DNA from: Kiritimatiellia bacterium
GTDB lineage: Bacteria; Verrucomicrobiota; Kiritimatiellia; RFP12; UBA3636
Length of the DNA: 6,595 nt
Direction: 5' to 3'
NCBI GenBank assembly: GCA_017476965.1
Contig: JAFUXX010000339.1
Coordinates: 1 to 6,595, forward strand
Both the position numbers and the translations under genes were made by a program. Each line of letters begins with the position of its first letter. The first letter of the stretch is position 1. Below are positions 1 to 6,418 of this stretch, piece after piece. The notes below the pieces were generated by a model. The model worked only from the letters and a program-made list of their open reading frames with translations. It had not been told where the DNA came from and searched no databases.

Positions 1-141
1 GCACGCGAGAATCGGCGACACTTCCACGTCGAACGATTCGCACCGCTTCCCGGCGGCTTCCTCCGGATCCGTCCCCGCCACCGCGCAACCGCAATCCGCG
101 CCCGTCCCCCGCGCCGACGCCATCGCGGCCGCGGCGAAGAG
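1..141. repeat. left arm of a perfect 141-bp terminal inverted repeat
   Basis: Bases 1-141 are the exact reverse complement of bases 6455-6595. Identity runs base for base from the window edge and stops after base 141, where the left arm continues ACAG and the other arm (reverse complemented) continues GAAC. The arm lies wholly inside the truncated minus-strand gene, covering codons 13-59. There is no transposase and no sign of a target-site duplication. The match ends at the window edges, so the real repeat probably extends outward. A length of 141 equals a common final k-mer size in metagenome assembly, so the arm length may be set by assembly and not by biology. Confidence 0.97.
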
Positions 142-177
142 ACAGAAAATTGACGGAAGGGGAAATCGGAATTTCAT
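1..177 (-). CDS. 5' fragment of a secreted protein, probably PSCyt1-type cytochrome (partial, leftward copy)
   Basis: The reading frame starts with ATG at 177-175 and runs off the left edge after 59 codons. The start overlaps the stop of the LamG-like gene by four bases (ATGA), making it the sixth gene of the operon; no Shine-Dalgarno is visible. The N-terminus is signal-peptide-like: MKFRFP, a hydrophobic stretch, then a likely cleavage after AMASA (residue 22). The mature part contains Cys at 29, 31 and 46 and ends with FDVEVSPILAC. That ending resembles the F-x-x-x-V-x-P-I-L-x-x-x-C lead-in to the CxxCH haem motif of planctomycete-type cytochrome domains (PSCyt1, often fused to DUF1549/DUF1553). 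The CxxCH itself would lie just beyond the edge, so the family call is inference. From codon 13 onward the DNA is identical to the rightward gene at the other end. Confidence 0.6.
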   Translation of the reverse strand, partial: MKFRFPLPSIFCLFAAAAMASARGTGADCGCAVAGTDPEEAAGKRCESFDVEVSPILAC

Positions 178-938
178 CGGAAGTCGGAAGGCGTCCAAAC
201 CGCCAACGACGGAACGGTTGTCGCCGACGTACCGGGGGCATCCCCGGAAACGCGGACGGAGAACGGAATGGACAAGGTAGCGGACCGCGTCGGCGTGGCA
301 AACGCATCGACGCCGGATTCCAAAGCCGATCCATCGCCGGAAATCCGGCTGGACAAGGGGGCAATCTCCTTCGAACCGGATTCGAGGCCAGACGTTTCGG
401 GAACCGCGGCAGCCGGCAAACCGTCCTGCTCCAAAAACGCGAATTCGGCTTCTTGGATGTCTCCGTGCCACATGGCCGAATCCTCGCGACCGGCGAAGGC
501 GCCGACGGAGAAGGGGGCCTCTTCGGGAACGACGGCGGCGACGAAGCCGAGCGCGACGCACTCGCCGTCCAGCCAGATGCCGGAAACCGATCCGTCGGAA
601 ACGAGTTCGACGAAATGCCAGGTTCCGGGTTCGAGCGCAACGGAGGCGGTCAGCCGGCGAGCCGCGGGATCGGGTCCGAAAAATGCCGAAAGAACGCCCT
701 TGTCATCGGTACACAGCGCGAATCCATCCGTCCAGGAATCCGGATCGGCGACCTTGGAGAAAACGGGAACCGCAGGACAAAACGAGTCCGCGAGCACCCA
801 GGCGGAGGCGGAGAACGCGGAGGCGTCCGACGCGTCGCGGCCTGCGAAATCGTCCGAAGCGGAACGTTCGGACGCGATGGCCGGAACCGACGCCGCGCAA
901 CAGGCGGGAATCAGGATTTGCAAAAACGTCTTTCTCAT
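174..938 (-). CDS. secreted LamG-like (concanavalin A-like) jelly-roll protein
   Basis: This 254-residue protein starts with MRKTFLQIL at ATG 938-936, overlapping the stop of the upstream gene by four bases. No clear Shine-Dalgarno precedes it, so coupling to upstream translation is likely. A signal peptide covers about residues 1-23 (cleavage near VPAIAS). Residues about 40-172 follow the laminin-G/3 pattern: FSASAWV (42-48), SK near 61, a DGFAL strand (71-75), the GTWHFVEL strand (105-112), IWLDGE (121-126) and the closing SVGAF...WHGDIQEAEFAF (144-168). Such domains usually bind glycans or act as adhesion modules; in Planctomycetes and relatives they often accompany or are fused to DUF1549/DUF1553 cytochrome proteins, which fits the next gene. 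The last 80 or so residues are Ser/Thr/Ala-rich and match nothing I recognise. The fold is fairly sure; the ligand is unknown. Confidence 0.85.
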   Translation of the reverse strand: MRKTFLQILIPACCAASVPAIASERSASDDFAGRDASDASAFSASAWVLADSFCPAVPVFSKVADPDSWTDGFALCTDDKGVLSAFFGPDPAARRLTASVALEPGTWHFVELVSDGSVSGIWLDGECVALGFVAAVVPEEAPFSVGAFAGREDSAMWHGDIQEAEFAFLEQDGLPAAAVPETSGLESGSKEIAPLSSRISGDGSALESGVDAFATPTRSATLSIPFSVRVSGDAPGTSATTVPSLAVWTPSDFR

Positions 939-2731
939 TGCATGAAGCCGGTTTTCGGGATGGTTGCCGGAGTTCCGCAGCCTTCGCATCCGGGGAAAAC
1001 GGACGCCTTCCGGTTCGACACCCAGAACGAACGGGTGCGGCCTTTCGAAGGCTTTGGAAGGGAGAGCACGGTTCCGGAGTCCGTCACGGGAATTTCGTCT
1101 CCGGACGCCAGGTCGAAAATCCGTCCGGGGGCGAGCCATTCGGGAAGCGCCGCCCCGAACATCTCCGGTTCCGTTCCGTCTCCGCCGCAGCAAGAGGCGG
1201 ACGAATCGGAGGGTCCGCGGTCTCCTGGATTTCTCAAATCGCGCAGGACGAACATCGCTCCGGCATCCCCGGTCCACGCCTCGGACACTTCGAGGCGGTC
1301 GCGCCGTGAGACCGTCACGGCAACCGGAACGGCCGCGCAAAGCACGGGGCGGAATCGGACAAGGGCGGACGTCGTCCCCCGGACGGTTTCGGCGACGCCG
1401 GGGAGTCCGGCAAAAGGGTCGGGACCGCCGTTGAGCCAATATCGCCATTGGACGCCTTTCACGCCCCGCGCGGCAGAGGCGAAAACGAGCGCTTCCAGCG
1501 AGGGGGCGTCCAACGACCCGGTTCCCGGGAAGCGGTCGGGAACGAGAACGACGGGATTCGGGAAGGCGGCGCGGACCATCCGGGAGACGATTTCCAGCCG
1601 GTCGCCGGTCCGTTCCGGCGCAGGGGACCGGTCCGGCGGCAAATACGGTTTCACGAAAACGGCTTCACCGAAAAGCGGATAAAGCGACCATGCCGTTGGC
1701 GTTCTCGCCCGGCAAAAATCGATCCCCGCGAAACGGGCCTGGCAGTCGGCCGCAATGCGCCGCAAGCCGTCCGAGCAGTCCCGGACGGAAAATCCGGGAA
1801 CGCCCGCTTTCGCGTCCTGGCAAACCGGATCGGAATCCGCACGGAGAACCGCACGGACGGAATCGGGGCTGCACGCTCCCGCAGCGGCGGAAAGGGGCGG
1901 CGGATCAAGGGGGCCGCCGCCGGGCCGCAACGCATCGACGGAAAACCACGGGAACGCTTTCACGAAAGCGGTTGCCGACGACCCGTCGGAACAACCGATT
2001 TCGATCAGGCGGCAGTCTCCCGTTTTGACCGGATTGCCGAGCCGCGCGCAAAGAACACGCGGTGCATCCGGGTTCGAGGGAAAAAGCACCGCAAACCCGG
2101 AAACGTTTTCTCCGTCGATCTTCAACGAAACGGGAGACGAGGCTCCGGCCAGCGAAACCGCGACGGCCGATCCGTCGATCGCCCAGGCCACGTACCGGAT
2201 TGCGGCGGTACGTTCCGGCGGGCGGGACGGATCGGGCAAGGCGACCGAAAGGACCGAGCCGTCGTCCATGCGAAACACAGCGACGCGCGGCCCCGCATGC
2301 GCCGCTCTTTCCCGGAAACAGGCGAAGAACGAAACGGACCGGCCCGGAAGAATCGTGGCTCCGGGCTGCAGTCGGGCCCACGCCACGACAGAGCCGCGAT
2401 CCGGCGAATCGGCACGGGGAGGGGGCTTGCCGTCGATGAGGAACGAACGCTCCGACCGTTCCCGAGGACCGAACAAGACATCCGGAACGCGCGTTCCGTC
2501 CATCTCGACGGCGACGATGGTACGGGATTCCGTTCCGCCGTTTCCGAGAATCGCCTGCAGGACGTCCCAATCGCCGCCGGAGGATTCCGAAACCCAACGG
2601 ACGGAAAGCGCGCGGACCGGCGCGTCGCCGGAAACGGGCGAGGCTCCGCCGCCCCGGATTGCGGAGATGCAGGAGGCGCCCGAAACGGCAACGGCCGCCA
2701 AGACCGAACGGAAAACGGCCGGACCTCTCAT
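935..2731 (-). CDS. large secreted protein with glycoside-hydrolase-like barrel region
   Basis: This 598-residue protein starts at ATG 2731-2729, sharing ATGA with the sulfatase stop and preceded by a GGAGG box. MRGPAVFRSVLAAVAVSGAS is an export signal; the Cys at 21 is not in a convincing lipobox. Residues about 37-265 look beta-rich, as in an accessory sandwich domain. Residues about 330-465 resemble the second half of a TIM-barrel glycosidase: a tract around WSLYPLFGEAVFVKPYLPP (348-366), PNPVVLVPDRF (391-401), then SLEALVFASAARGVKGVQW (411-429). The last is like the 'a..a.a.GakGi.yw' strand-helix of GH42-like or DUF4434-like enzymes. Residues about 535-575 (RIFDLASGDEIPV...LSLP) resemble a C-terminal beta domain. 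I cannot point to a catalytic acid pair, so activity is unproven and it may be only hydrolase-like. It is unusually Cys-rich (about 15), including CC at 514-515 and GCEGCG near the end. Confidence 0.8.
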   Translation of the reverse strand: MRGPAVFRSVLAAVAVSGASCISAIRGGGASPVSGDAPVRALSVRWVSESSGGDWDVLQAILGNGGTESRTIVAVEMDGTRVPDVLFGPRERSERSFLIDGKPPPRADSPDRGSVVAWARLQPGATILPGRSVSFFACFRERAAHAGPRVAVFRMDDGSVLSVALPDPSRPPERTAAIRYVAWAIDGSAVAVSLAGASSPVSLKIDGENVSGFAVLFPSNPDAPRVLCARLGNPVKTGDCRLIEIGCSDGSSATAFVKAFPWFSVDALRPGGGPLDPPPLSAAAGACSPDSVRAVLRADSDPVCQDAKAGVPGFSVRDCSDGLRRIAADCQARFAGIDFCRARTPTAWSLYPLFGEAVFVKPYLPPDRSPAPERTGDRLEIVSRMVRAAFPNPVVLVPDRFPGTGSLDAPSLEALVFASAARGVKGVQWRYWLNGGPDPFAGLPGVAETVRGTTSALVRFRPVLCAAVPVAVTVSRRDRLEVSEAWTGDAGAMFVLRDLRNPGDRGPSDSSASCCGGDGTEPEMFGAALPEWLAPGRIFDLASGDEIPVTDSGTVLSLPKPSKGRTRSFWVSNRKASVFPGCEGCGTPATIPKTGFMQ

Positions 2732-4071
2732 GGATCATCCGCCTCCGCATGGACAGCCGGTCGTGGCGGCGCGAGCAGCGGAACGAGGTTCCGCACCTCG
2801 TCCGGCAACTCCTCGCTTCGCCCGGCGAGATTGCATTTTTCTCCGGAGTCCCCGGAAAGGTCGAAAACCATGTCGGGCCGGTCGAATGGCGGCAGGGAAG
2901 AAATCTTCCAGCGACGGGTTCGGACGCCGCGCCGGAATTTGTCGGCACCGACGCGGTTGTCGAGGACGACCGGTTTGTCCGGGAACGCCTCGCCTCGCAT
3001 GGCCGGAACAAGGGAGCGGCCTTGCCAAGAGCCGGGAACCGGCAGGCCGGCCAAATCGAGAAGCGTCGGTCCCAAATCGATCAAACCGACGGAATCCGTC
3101 ACGATGCAAGGCGAAAACCACCCGGACGAACCGGACGGGCGGACCATCAGCGGAACCCGGATTTCTTCTTCGAAAAGGGAATTTCCGTGGGACGTGAAAC
3201 CGTGCTCCCAGAATGCGTCGCCGTGGTCGGAGCAAAACGCGACGATGGCGTTGCCCGGCTTGTCCGGGCCGGAGACCGCGTCGAGAAGCGCGCCCACGCA
3301 TCCGTCTTCGTAGCGGATTTCTCCGTCATAGGCCGCGACGATGCGTTTTTCGACCGGCTCGGGCTGGCGGCCGCCCCGTTCCCAAATCTTCCGCGGGGCC
3401 GGTACCGGGTCGGGGGCGAACAGGGCATCGTAGGGGGGCGGGGGCAGGTAGTCCCAATGCACGTCCATGAACAAGACGAACAGAAAAAGCGGTCGTCCGT
3501 CCTCCCGGCGGCGGTCGAGCGCCTTTTTCGCGAGCAGGACGACATCGTCTCCGGTCGCCACCATGTCGGCGGGTTCCGAACCGCTCGAAGCCGCCATCGC
3601 CAGCGAGTGGTCGTCATACTCGTCGAAGCCCCGTGAAAATCCGTATTTGCGATGGACCATCGGATTGGCAACGACAGCGGCCGTGCGGTATCCGGCGGCG
3701 CGGAACGCTTCCGCCAGAGTGGGAGTCGGAATGTCCGCGTGCGGTTTCTCCCAATGGATTCTTCCGTGAACGCCCGGTTCCGAAGACGTGAAAAGCGACA
3801 TGATCGACGGCTGGGTCCACGGAGCCGAAGCGACGGCTTCGGTGAATTTCGCCGACCCCGACGCGAAGCGGTCGATGGCCGGGGACGTGTCCCTTTCGTA
3901 GCCGTAGCAACCCAGATGGTCGGGACGGAGGCTGTCGACGAGAATCAGGACCACGTCCGGACGGCCGGAAAACGCATCCGTTTCCGGAACGCGCGCCGGC
4001 GCGTCCGCCGCGGGAGAATGGGAGCGGACGAAGAGCGCGGCGGACAGCGCGATGGCGAGTCGGAGTTTCAC
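2728..4071 (-). CDS. secreted sulfatase-superfamily hydrolase with Thr at the nucleophile position
   Basis: This 447-residue protein starts at GTG 4071-4069, overlapping the TPR-gene stop by four bases (GTGA). A GGAGG seven bases upstream and a signal peptide (residues 1 to about 22) support this start over longer in-frame ones. The alkaline-phosphatase/sulfatase fold is clear: PDVVLILVDSLRPDHLG (38-54; metal ligand D46), GYERDTSPAIDRFA (57-70), SAPWTQPSIMSLFTS (82-96), DVHWDYLPP (203-211), SDHGD (281-285), EHG (289-291), SHGNSLFEEEIRVPL (294-308) and the C-terminal DLGPTLLDLAGLP (332-344). In classical sulfatases the active-site motif is C/S-x-P-S-R, whose Cys or Ser becomes formylglycine. 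Here the same slot reads T86-Q-P88-S89-I90, and the second Asp of the usual DD pair is S47. Thr nucleophiles are known in superfamily phosphotransferases and phosphodiesterases (LtaS, EptA, NPP), so this may act on a phosphoester instead of a sulfate ester. The superfamily is certain, the substrate unknown. Confidence 0.92.
   Translation of the reverse strand: MKLRLAIALSAALFVRSHSPAADAPARVPETDAFSGRPDVVLILVDSLRPDHLGCYGYERDTSPAIDRFASGSAKFTEAVASAPWTQPSIMSLFTSSEPGVHGRIHWEKPHADIPTPTLAEAFRAAGYRTAAVVANPMVHRKYGFSRGFDEYDDHSLAMAASSGSEPADMVATGDDVVLLAKKALDRRREDGRPLFLFVLFMDVHWDYLPPPPYDALFAPDPVPAPRKIWERGGRQPEPVEKRIVAAYDGEIRYEDGCVGALLDAVSGPDKPGNAIVAFCSDHGDAFWEHGFTSHGNSLFEEEIRVPLMVRPSGSSGWFSPCIVTDSVGLIDLGPTLLDLAGLPVPGSWQGRSLVPAMRGEAFPDKPVVLDNRVGADKFRRGVRTRRWKISSLPPFDRPDMVFDLSGDSGEKCNLAGRSEELPDEVRNLVPLLAPPRPAVHAEADDP
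2742..2746 (-). promoter_or_regulatory. Shine-Dalgarno box of the barrel-protein gene
   Basis: GGAGG on the minus strand, ten bases before ATG 2731 and inside the last codons of the sulfatase-like gene. The two downstream starts (938 and 177) have no such box. Confidence 0.6.
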
Positions 4072-4958
4072 CGGACGTCCTCCAGGTCTCCCAGCGTTTG
4101 CCTGGCTTTTTCGGCCACCGGATCGGCGGGACGTTCGCGGATCAGCCGCCGCAGCGTTTCCGCGGCCGCCTTTTCGTCCCCGCCGCGGAGTTCGGCCCAG
4201 GCGATCGCGTATTCGATTTCCGGTGCCGCGCGGGATTCGGGATGTTCGTCCCGTTCGGAACGAAGCACGCACACGGCTTCCGTTGTACGCCCCGCCCCCG
4301 CAAGCGCAAGTCCCTTTCTGTACGCGGCCCTTGCGGAGAGTTCGGGGGAATTCCCGGCGGCGGCCGCCGCGGCTTCCGCGGCGGCAAGGGAGCCTTCCCA
4401 GTTCCGGACCGAAAACAGAACGCGCGATTCCGACAAAAGGACTTCGACAAGGTGGAGTCCCCCTTCGCATTCCGCCGCCCACTCGCGCAGACGCTTTCGG
4501 GCCGTGCCTGCATCCACCCCGGGGAATGTCGCAAGAAGCAGGCGGTATGCGTCGTCCGGCGGAAGGTCGCGAACCGGTTTTTCGAGAGCCCGGACGAGCA
4601 ACGGCCTCCATCGCGGGTCGGACGGATCGGCCGAACCGTCGGAAAGGGATGCAAGAAACAGTTTCGCCAAGGCGTCGTTTTTCGCCTTTTCCGGAACGAT
4701 CGGCGCGCGGCGCGCGGGAGAAACGGCTTCGCGGATTTTTTCAAGATACGGGTTGACGTCCCCCGCAGCGCTTCCGCGATCCGCGTCGTCCGGCATCCCC
4801 GCCGGAACGGTGCAGGGAGCGCATGTCGCCGGTCGGGTGACGGTCCGCTCGATTTTCGAAAGGAGGAAATCCGTTTCCGGTAGCGGTTCGGCGGATGCCG
4901 GGACGCAGAACAAGGCGGCAAGCGCGGCCGAGCGGAAAGATGCGGCCGTCCGGCTCAT
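4068..4958 (-). CDS. secreted TPR-repeat protein
   Basis: This 296-residue protein starts at ATG 4958-4956, with ATGA overlap to the upstream gene and a GGGAGG box nine bases upstream. The frame is open for 69 more codons upstream, but that stretch lies inside the neighbour and is Arg-rich; only the chosen start gives a proper signal peptide (MSRTAASFRSAALAALFCVPASA, cleavage before EP at 24). Residues 25-110 have no known domain and carry a CAPC motif at 46-49. The C-terminal half is helical and TPR-like: helix pairs at about 172-201 (NWEGSLAAAEAAAAAAG), 208-240 (AAYRKGLALAGAGRTTEAVCVLRSERDEHP) and 247-280 (EIEYAIAWAELRGGDEKAAAETLRRLIRERPADP). Such repeats scaffold protein-protein contacts, here probably between exported or envelope components. 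Its own partner is unknown; the adjacent upstream protein is one candidate. Confidence 0.88.
   Translation of the reverse strand: MSRTAASFRSAALAALFCVPASAEPLPETDFLLSKIERTVTRPATCAPCTVPAGMPDDADRGSAAGDVNPYLEKIREAVSPARRAPIVPEKAKNDALAKLFLASLSDGSADPSDPRWRPLLVRALEKPVRDLPPDDAYRLLLATFPGVDAGTARKRLREWAAECEGGLHLVEVLLSESRVLFSVRNWEGSLAAAEAAAAAAGNSPELSARAAYRKGLALAGAGRTTEAVCVLRSERDEHPESRAAPEIEYAIAWAELRGGDEKAAAETLRRLIRERPADPVAEKARQTLGDLEDVR
4079..4083 (-). promoter_or_regulatory. Shine-Dalgarno box of the sulfatase-like gene
   Basis: GGAGG on the minus strand, seven bases before GTG 4071. Together with the signal peptide that follows, it makes this GTG the preferred start although the frame is open 180 codons further upstream. 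Confidence 0.65.
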
Positions 4959-6265
4959 GGTGCGTTGCCTCCCAGTACGGCGCGCAAGGCGGACAGGGGG
5001 GCGTCCAGATCGTCGGAAGTTCCCATCTTGCTGTCTTTCCCCGCCGGTCCGTAAAGCATCCAATCGACAATCGCGGCGGCGAGCGTTTCGTCGCGCGTGG
5101 CGGCAAGCGCCGGGCGGGTCGCCGCCCGGGCGCACTCCGCGAGGGCGTTTTCGGTCATCGGACAAAGCGCAAACGCCGTCATGGCGGCTTCGGTGGCATC
5201 AACCGGTCGGTCGAGCCAACACAGTTTCGACGACCGGTCCAGCCATTCCCGCCACGAGGACGGCGCGGGAGTTTGCTCCAACCGGTCCGATTCGGCGTCA
5301 CGGACGGAATCGCGGAGCCGGGGAAAAGCCGCGAGCGGATTGCGGACGGACGGCTTCCGCTTCGCTTCCGACAGCGGTTCGGAAACGAACTCCAGAAACG
5401 AGGCCGCGCGGGCGGCGTTTCCGTCCTCCGCCTTCAACGCGCGGGCCGCGTATTCCGAAAGGCGTGGCCAAGCGGAATCCAGCGCCAGGGAGAGTGCCGT
5501 CCTCGCCTCGCATGCGGCTTCAGCGGGGCGGCCGAGCGCAATCAGGATCTTGATTGCTTCCGGTTGGGCCGTCGTAGCCAGATTGCGGAGCGCGCTCCCG
5601 CCCGCCGTCGCCGACTTCCGGCGCAATTCCCGGAGCGCCGTTTCCAGCGTTTCCGGGGAAGCGCCGGCGTCGAAAAGATGTTTGGCGACCCAGGCTCCGT
5701 TGGATTCGGGGCGGCGCAACACGGAAAGCCGGGTCTCGCAAGCCGCTTCCGTCCGTCCGTCGCGGACGTAAATTCCGTACAGCCGGTCCGCACAGGCGGA
5801 ATACGCCGGAAACGGACACGTTTTCCCGAAGTCCATCGCCCGCCGGCAGTCCGCCTCCGAGCCCTTCGGATCGTTTTCGCGCGTCAGGCGGAAATCGGCC
5901 CGGTAGTTGAGCAGCCGGCACAGCGTCTGGGGGTGTTCTTCGGACGCCTGTTCGATCGCCTTGTCGATCAATGCGGAAAATATGGCATCTTCGCCCAACG
6001 CGTCGGCCATCTTGCGGAACGCCCGGAAGTCCGCCCCCACGAACGAAGCGGGGTGTTTCCGGATTTCGGATGCCGCCCGTTCCCACGCGGCCCTCTTTTC
6101 CGGTTCCGTGGCAGCCGGGGCGGAAAACGCTTTGAAGGCGGTCTGGACCGATTCAACTGTCGACGTTGGCGGGTTGTCCGCCGCAGCGGCTTGTATTCCG
6201 GCAAAAACGGAGGCGAGCAACGCAAGTCGCAAATGCGAACGGACAGGTGGTGCCGCAGAATTCAT
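4955..6265 (-). CDS. secreted alpha-helical repeat (TPR/Sel1-like) protein, first gene of the operon
   Basis: From ATG 6265-6263 this encodes 436 residues with signal peptide MNSAAPPVRSHLRLALLASVFAGIQAAAA. A second in-frame ATG at 6286-6284 (MNRTQAS before it) is equally open, and the start between the two is unsettled; a weak AGG sits five bases before 6265 and nothing clear before 6286. Residues 36-300 form Ala-rich helix pairs of TPR type, for example 104-140 (YRADFRL...GSEADCRRAMDFG), 154-184 (CADRLYGIYVRDGRTEAACETRLSVL) and 230-262 (AIKILIALGRPAEAACEARTALSLAL). A less repetitive segment follows, then another helix pair near 355-400. The tail has WMLYGPAGKDSKMGTSDDLDAP (402-423), an Asp-rich loop that looks capable of binding calcium. 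It is probably an exported scaffold. No enzyme motif is visible. Its stop overlaps the next start (ATGA). Confidence 0.82.
   Translation of the reverse strand: MNSAAPPVRSHLRLALLASVFAGIQAAAADNPPTSTVESVQTAFKAFSAPAATEPEKRAAWERAASEIRKHPASFVGADFRAFRKMADALGEDAIFSALIDKAIEQASEEHPQTLCRLLNYRADFRLTRENDPKGSEADCRRAMDFGKTCPFPAYSACADRLYGIYVRDGRTEAACETRLSVLRRPESNGAWVAKHLFDAGASPETLETALRELRRKSATAGGSALRNLATTAQPEAIKILIALGRPAEAACEARTALSLALDSAWPRLSEYAARALKAEDGNAARAASFLEFVSEPLSEAKRKPSVRNPLAAFPRLRDSVRDAESDRLEQTPAPSSWREWLDRSSKLCWLDRPVDATEAAMTAFALCPMTENALAECARAATRPALAATRDETLAAAIVDWMLYGPAGKDSKMGTSDDLDAPLSALRAVLGGNAP
4968..4973 (-). promoter_or_regulatory. Shine-Dalgarno box of the TPR gene
   Basis: GGGAGG on the minus strand, nine bases before ATG 4958, fixes the start of that gene inside the end of the upstream gene and argues against the longer Arg-rich upstream extension. 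Confidence 0.65.
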
Positions 6266-6347
6266 GCTTGCCTGTGTTCGGTTCATGGATGGAGAGCGCC
6301 CCGGCGGGCCTGTCCGGGAAATCCCCGGAAACGCTCGGCCCGCGGCC

Positions 6348-6376
6348 AGAGTATCCGAAACCATGCGGAAAAGCAA
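6348..6376 (-). promoter_or_regulatory. candidate sigma-70-type promoter for the six-gene operon
   Basis: On the minus strand TTGCTT (6376-6371) is followed by a 17-base spacer and TACTCT (6353-6348). Each hexamer matches the consensus at three positions, including the key T-A and final T of the -10 box. Transcription would begin near 6341, leaving a leader of about 55-75 bases. Weak by sequence alone. Confidence 0.3.
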
Positions 6377-6383
6377 ATTCGGA

Positions 6384-6412
6384 TTGACCGGAAAGGCAGT
6401 TTCCGCTACCTT
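6384..6412 (+). promoter_or_regulatory. candidate sigma-70-type promoter for the rightward gene
   Basis: TTGACC (6384-6389, five of six consensus bases) is separated by exactly 17 bases from TACCTT (6407-6412, three of six, with T, A and final T kept). The predicted transcription start falls at about 6418-6420, on top of the GTG start codon at 6419, so the transcript may be leaderless. This agrees with the lack of a Shine-Dalgarno. Confidence 0.4.
6389..6405. promoter_or_regulatory. six-base dyad within the promoter spacer, possible operator
   Basis: The perfect inverted repeat cggaaa-ggcag-tttccg fills the spacer between the -35 and -10 hexamers of the rightward promoter, where a repressor would act. 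CGGAAA and its complement are common in this DNA, so chance is a real alternative. Confidence 0.25.
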
Positions 6413-6418
6413 TTTCGC

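Larger units (their letters stand above)
6266..6418. promoter_or_regulatory. divergent intergenic control region
   Basis: This is the only non-coding stretch in the window, about 130-150 bases between the leftward operon and the rightward gene, depending on which operon start is used. It is richer in A/T runs than the flanking genes around 6365-6416. It contains back-to-back promoter-like hexamers for both directions and two short dyads: cggaaa...tttccg at 6389-6405 and a six-base one, tccggg...cccgga on the minus strand, around 6312-6328. No riboswitch or terminator is visible. Confidence 0.7.

Noticed and set aside
939..1448. LamG-like gene starting upstream at about 1448
   Set aside because: The extra 170 residues are an Arg-rich out-of-frame reading of the upstream gene. 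The ATG at 938 gives the 4-base overlap and a signal peptide.
4072..4611. N-terminal extension of the sulfatase-like protein by 180 residues
   Set aside because: The extension is Arg/Gly-rich, lies entirely inside the TPR gene, and would bury a good Shine-Dalgarno, a GTG start and a signal peptide.
150..5553. Long plus-strand open frames (150-1682, 1448-3313, 1755-3197, 3652-5553)
   Set aside because: They are antisense to well-supported minus-strand genes, have Arg/Gly/Ser/Pro-rich products without domains or signal peptides, and arise because high-GC codon bias keeps the opposite strand free of stops.
6312..6328. Rho-independent terminator at the short GC dyad between the divergent genes
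   Set aside because: The stem is only six base pairs, has no following T-run in either direction, and lies upstream of both genes, where no transcript needs to end.
6287..6376. Longer start of the first operon gene at TTG 6376 or ATG 6364
   Set aside because: The added residues are not signal-like, and they would cover the candidate -10 region and push the hydrophobic export segment some 50 residues into the protein.
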